From contig CALDDL010000291.1 in NCBI GenBank assembly GCA_937936675.1, positions 1 through 5,347 on the forward strand: a DNA stretch of 5,347 bases. Direction: 5' to 3'. Positions 3,917 through 5,347 of this stretch are shown here, piece by piece. Source of the DNA: an uncultured bacterium (GTDB lineage Bacteria; Bacteroidota; Ignavibacteria; Ignavibacteriales; Melioribacteraceae). Below the pieces are notes generated by a model. That model was not told where the DNA came from. It searched no databases and saw nothing but the letters and a program-made list of their open reading frames with translations. Position 1 is the stretch's first letter; every line of letters begins with the position of its first letter. The position numbers and the translations under genes were made by a program.

Positions 3917-5347
3917 TTAGTTCTTATTATCATCATCAACAACTTCATAAGAAGCGTCTTGAGCATTTTCTTTACCGTCTTGAGACTGATTTTCCGATTT
4001 AGGCGGCTGTTGCTGACCTGCATTCGGTTCCTGACCTTGACCTGCACCCGGTTGCTGATAAAGTTTCTGTGCAGCTTCTCCCCATACTTTTTGAAGACTT
4101 TCTGTAGCACTCTTAATCTCTGCGCTATTATTGGTCTTGATTGCTTCTTCTAATTTAGCGATTTCAGCTTCAAGTCTTGATTTATCGTTAGCTTCAATCT
4201 TATCGCCAAGTTCAGAAATTTGTTTCTTAGTTTGGAAAACTAAGTTATCTGCCTGATTCTTTATTTCTACTTCTTCTTTCTTCTTTCTATCGTCTTCAGC
4301 ATGTTCTTTAGCAGTATTTTTCATTTTTTCAATTTCATCTTGGCTTAATCCGCTTGATGAAGTGATACGGATACTTTGTTCCTTATTTGTTCCTTTATCT
4401 TTAGCTGAAACGTGAAGAATTCCGTTAGCATCAATATCAAAATTAACCTCAATCTGCGGAACACCACGAGGTGCCGGTGGAATACCATCTAAGTGGAATC
4501 GTCCAAGTGATCTATTATCGGCTGCCATAGGTCTTTCGCCTTGAACAATATGTATCTCAACCGACGGCTGGCTATCGGCAGCAGTCGAAAATGTTTCACC
4601 TTTCTTCGTCGGTATTGTAGTATTTGCAGGGATTAAAGTTGTCATTACACCGCCTAGAGTTTCAATTCCAAGAGAAAGAGGAGTAACATCAAGTAATAAT
4701 ACATCTTTAACATCTCCAGCTAAAACTCCACCTTGAATTGCGGCACCGATTGCAACAACTTCATCAGGGTTAACACCTTTATGTGGTTCTTTATTGAAAA
4801 GTTTCTTTACTAATTCCTGAACTTTAGGAACTCTTGTAGAACCGCCGACAAGAATAACCTCATCAATCTGCGAAGCATCTAATCCTGCGTCCTTCATTGC
4901 TCTTTCACATGGACCGGCTGTGCGAGTAATTAAATCATCAACTAATTGCTCAAATTTTGAACGGGATAAATTGAGATTTAAGTGTTTTGGTCCATCTTGA
5001 GTTGCAGTAATAAAGGGAAGATTAACGTCAGTCTGTACAGAAGATGAAAGTTCAATTTTTGCTTTTTCGGCAGCTTCTTTTAATCTCTGAAGAGCCATTG
5101 GATCTTTTCTTAGATCAATACCTTCTTGCTTATTAAATTCATCAGCTAAATAATCGATTAACCTTTGATCAAAATCATCGCCGCCAAGATGAGTATCACC
5201 ATTAGTAGATTTTACTTCAAAAACACCGTCTCCTATCTGTAAAATAGAAACGTCAAAAGTACCTCCACCAAGATCATAAACTGCAACCGTTTGATCTTTA
5301 TGTTTTTTATCAAGACCATAAGCAAGCGCAGCAGCCGTAGGTTCATT
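3917..5347 (-). CDS. dnaK: Chaperone protein DnaK (Hsp70), C-terminal three quarters
   Basis: The frame is open through the right edge of the window; 476 residues are visible, starting at NEPTAAALAYG, which is about residue 170 in Escherichia coli DnaK, so roughly 170 residues are missing. The ATPase domain shows DLGGGTFD (visible residues 25-32) and the adenosine-site motif VGGSTRVP (167-174). The conserved linker DVLLLDVTPLS (215-225) leads into the beta substrate-binding domain (through about 330) and an alpha-helical lid. The tail is a Gln/Gly/Pro-rich linker ending SYEVVDDDNKN, a form of the acidic EEVD-like end of bacterial DnaK. DnaK folds and protects proteins with DnaJ and GrpE in an ATP cycle. 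It is followed by hsp20 after 8 bases, so the two form a heat-shock operon; promoter and any HrcA/CIRCE or sigma-32 control lie off the window. Confidence 0.98.
   Translation of the reverse strand, partial: NEPTAAALAYGLDKKHKDQTVAVYDLGGGTFDVSILQIGDGVFEVKSTNGDTHLGGDDFDQRLIDYLADEFNKQEGIDLRKDPMALQRLKEAAEKAKIELSSSVQTDVNLPFITATQDGPKHLNLNLSRSKFEQLVDDLITRTAGPCERAMKDAGLDASQIDEVILVGGSTRVPKVQELVKKLFNKEPHKGVNPDEVVAIGAAIQGGVLAGDVKDVLLLDVTPLSLGIETLGGVMTTLIPANTTIPTKKGETFSTAADSQPSVEIHIVQGERPMAADNRSLGRFHLDGIPPAPRGVPQIEVNFDIDANGILHVSAKDKGTNKEQSIRITSSSGLSQDEIEKMKNTAKEHAEDDRKKKEEVEIKNQADNLVFQTKKQISELGDKIEANDKSRLEAEIAKLEEAIKTNNSAEIKSATESLQKVWGEAAQKLYQQPGAGQGQEPNAGQQQPPKSENQSQDGKENAQDASYEVVDDDNKN

Noticed and set aside
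3865..4153. Open frames on both strands opposite or across the dnaK tail and hsp20 start
   Set aside because: Low-complexity frames overlapping well-supported genes, with no family resemblance.
5096..5098. Met at 5098 as a start for the DnaK gene
   Set aside because: The frame continues upstream with conserved DnaK sequence (DLGGGTFD, NEPTAAALAYG) to the window edge, so this Met is internal.
1..5347. CRISPR array, insertion sequence or defence system
   Set aside because: No regularly spaced long repeats, no transposase and no recognisable defence gene; the visible accessory genes are regulation, replication and integration.

Overview
The window is AT-rich, densely packed bacterial DNA. It shows what looks like one end of an integrated temperate element (about 1-3373) next to a tRNA gene and a chaperone operon of the host chromosome (about 3374-5347). 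The host cannot be named securely. The DnaK sequence and low GC would fit a member of the Bacteroidota/Chlorobiota/Ignavibacteria group, but this is a weak inference, and the element genes have good AGGAG-type ribosome binding sites.

Element, leftward arm (minus strand, 1-1398). Four tightly packed and partly overlapping genes run leftward: a small ribbon-helix-helix protein, an excisionase-like helix-turn-helix protein, a DUF4373 (Lin1244/Lin1753-type) replication protein, and the start of a DnaC/IstB-like AAA+ ATPase that leaves the window at base 1. This looks like an early regulation and replication module. Two of the junctions overlap by 68 and 89 nt.

Element, control region and rightward arm (1399-3281). 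A 134-bp AT-rich divergent intergenic region carries repeated AACTAA units. To its right are a LexA/CI-type repressor with an intact self-cleavage site and Ser/Lys dyad and, 18 bp later, a complete tyrosine integrase. The integrase gene ends 92 bp before the 3' end of a tRNA gene with a CAU anticodon, the usual layout of an element that uses a tRNA 3' end as its attachment site. Between them lie a 12-bp-period tandem repeat (possible integrase arm sites) and a 13-bp-stem terminator shared by the converging integrase and tRNA transcripts.

Chromosomal side (3374-5347, minus strand). The tRNA(CAU) is followed by an intrinsic terminator, a small heat shock protein (Hsp20) gene, and the last 476 codons of dnaK, with 8 bp between dnaK and hsp20, so the two form a chaperone operon.

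A likely working model: the repressor holds the divergent leftward operon silent. DNA damage triggers RecA-stimulated repressor self-cleavage, the leftward operon makes regulators and replication proteins, and the integrase with an excisionase-like partner excises the element from the tRNA. The left end lies outside the window, so a prophage cannot be told from a phage satellite or other integrative element. I found no CRISPR array, insertion sequence or rRNA, and no gene-free stretch over 300 bases.
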